Source: Solobacterium sp. | GTDB lineage: Bacteria > Bacillota_I > Bacilli_A > Erysipelotrichales > Erysipelotrichaceae | Direction of reading: 5' to 3' | DNA length: 41,784 nucleotides | NCBI GenBank assembly: GCA_017941735.1 | Contig: JAGAVW010000063.1 | Coordinates: 1 to 41,784, forward strand | Part shown: positions 41,688 to 41,784 of the stretch, piece by piece | How positions within the stretch are numbered: the stretch's first letter is position 1 | Layout: the number at the start of each line of letters is the position of its first letter | Translations under genes and position numbers: made by a program | The notes under the pieces: model-generated | The model's database searches: none | What the model was told of the DNA's origin: nothing | What the model saw: the letters and a program-made list of their open reading frames with translations, nothing else

Positions 41688-41784
41688 TTGGCTAATAAAG
41701 CAAATGACGATAGTAGTTTATCACATACAAGATGGAACTGTAAGTATCATATCGTATTCATTCCGAAATATAGAAGGAAGGCAA
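41688..41784 (+). CDS. tnpA: IS200/IS605 family transposase TnpA (N-terminal fragment)
   Basis: A TTG at 41688 follows AGGAGGTGAT by an ideal distance and opens a frame that runs off the window. Its 32 residues include SLSHTRWNCKYHIVFIPKYRR, the characteristic N-terminus of the Y1 transposases (HUH enzymes) of IS200. The HUH motif and catalytic Tyr would be downstream. Only the window edge truncates it. Confidence 0.88.
   Translation, partial: MANKANDDSSLSHTRWNCKYHIVFIPKYRRKA

Larger units (their letters stand above)
41554..41784 (+). mobile_element. Left end of an IS200/IS605-type insertion sequence (right part outside window)
   Basis: Between the gapA terminator and the transposase start lie three hairpins. 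One is a perfect 11-bp stem with a GTAA loop at 41554-41579. CATACGC-TAT-GCGTATG lies at 41584-41600, a typical subterminal end palindrome of single-strand-transposing elements. The third, at 41631-41678, pairs across the tnpA ribosome-binding site. The exact left boundary is not visible; 41554-41600 is my best estimate. Confidence 0.65.

Noticed and set aside
1..41784. CRISPR arrays, tRNA or rRNA genes, prophage
   Set aside because: I saw no regularly spaced repeats, no tRNA-like cloverleaf and no phage structural genes.

Overview
This window looks like the replication-origin region of a low-GC Gram-positive chromosome. The gene set is typical of Firmicutes (dnaA-dnaN-yaaA-recF-gyrB-gyrA, rpmH-rnpA-yidC-jag, pth-mfd-rqcP-divIC, rapZ-yvcK-whiA). 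The codon bias is AT-rich, the ribosome-binding sites are strong (AGGAGG), and no sporulation gene set is evident around the origin. A member of the Erysipelotrichia or a neighbouring lineage is my best guess. That placement is inference: the window holds no rRNA gene.

Layout. Positions 1-319 are the tail of an insertion sequence with a DDE transposase. From 336 to about 13.9 kb every gene is on the minus strand. Read in transcription order these are rpmH, rnpA, yidC and jag, then a DnaA-box-rich spacer, then dnaA, a second origin spacer with a perfect DnaA box and DnaA-trio-like repeats, dnaN, yaaA-recF-gyrB-gyrA, and a membrane PP2C (SpoIIE/RsbU-type) phosphatase. From 14.0 kb the plus strand carries a helical membrane protein, pth, mfd, rqcP, divIC and a zinc-ribbon DUF4234-type protein. 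The rpmH-jag block is inverted relative to the usual Firmicutes arrangement, so it points toward the origin.

From 20 to 27.8 kb lie mostly single genes separated by strong, often bidirectional terminators. They are a uracil permease, a flavinylated fumarate-reductase-like flavoprotein, a CPBP membrane protease, a lipoprotein with a Fur-type palindrome at its promoter, an orphan peptide with a double-glycine leader, a LysR regulator divergent from a short-chain dehydrogenase, and a small unknown protein. From 27.8 to 33 kb is a phnD-C-E-E ABC importer operon that ends in a 5'-nucleotidase-type metallophosphatase, with no C-P lyase genes visible.

From 33.2 to 35.6 kb is a polar amino-acid ABC importer. 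In front of it is what looks like a complete ribosome-mediated attenuator: a 27-codon leader peptide with its own Shine-Dalgarno and five consecutive His codons, an antiterminator pairing and a Rho-independent terminator. It predicts that the importer takes up histidine and is the most striking regulatory system here. The right end holds an unknown membrane protein, rapZ-yvcK-whiA, a small membrane protein, an Eis-like acetyltransferase and gapA. The start of an IS200/IS605-type element follows, and its tnpA ribosome-binding site is buried in a hairpin.
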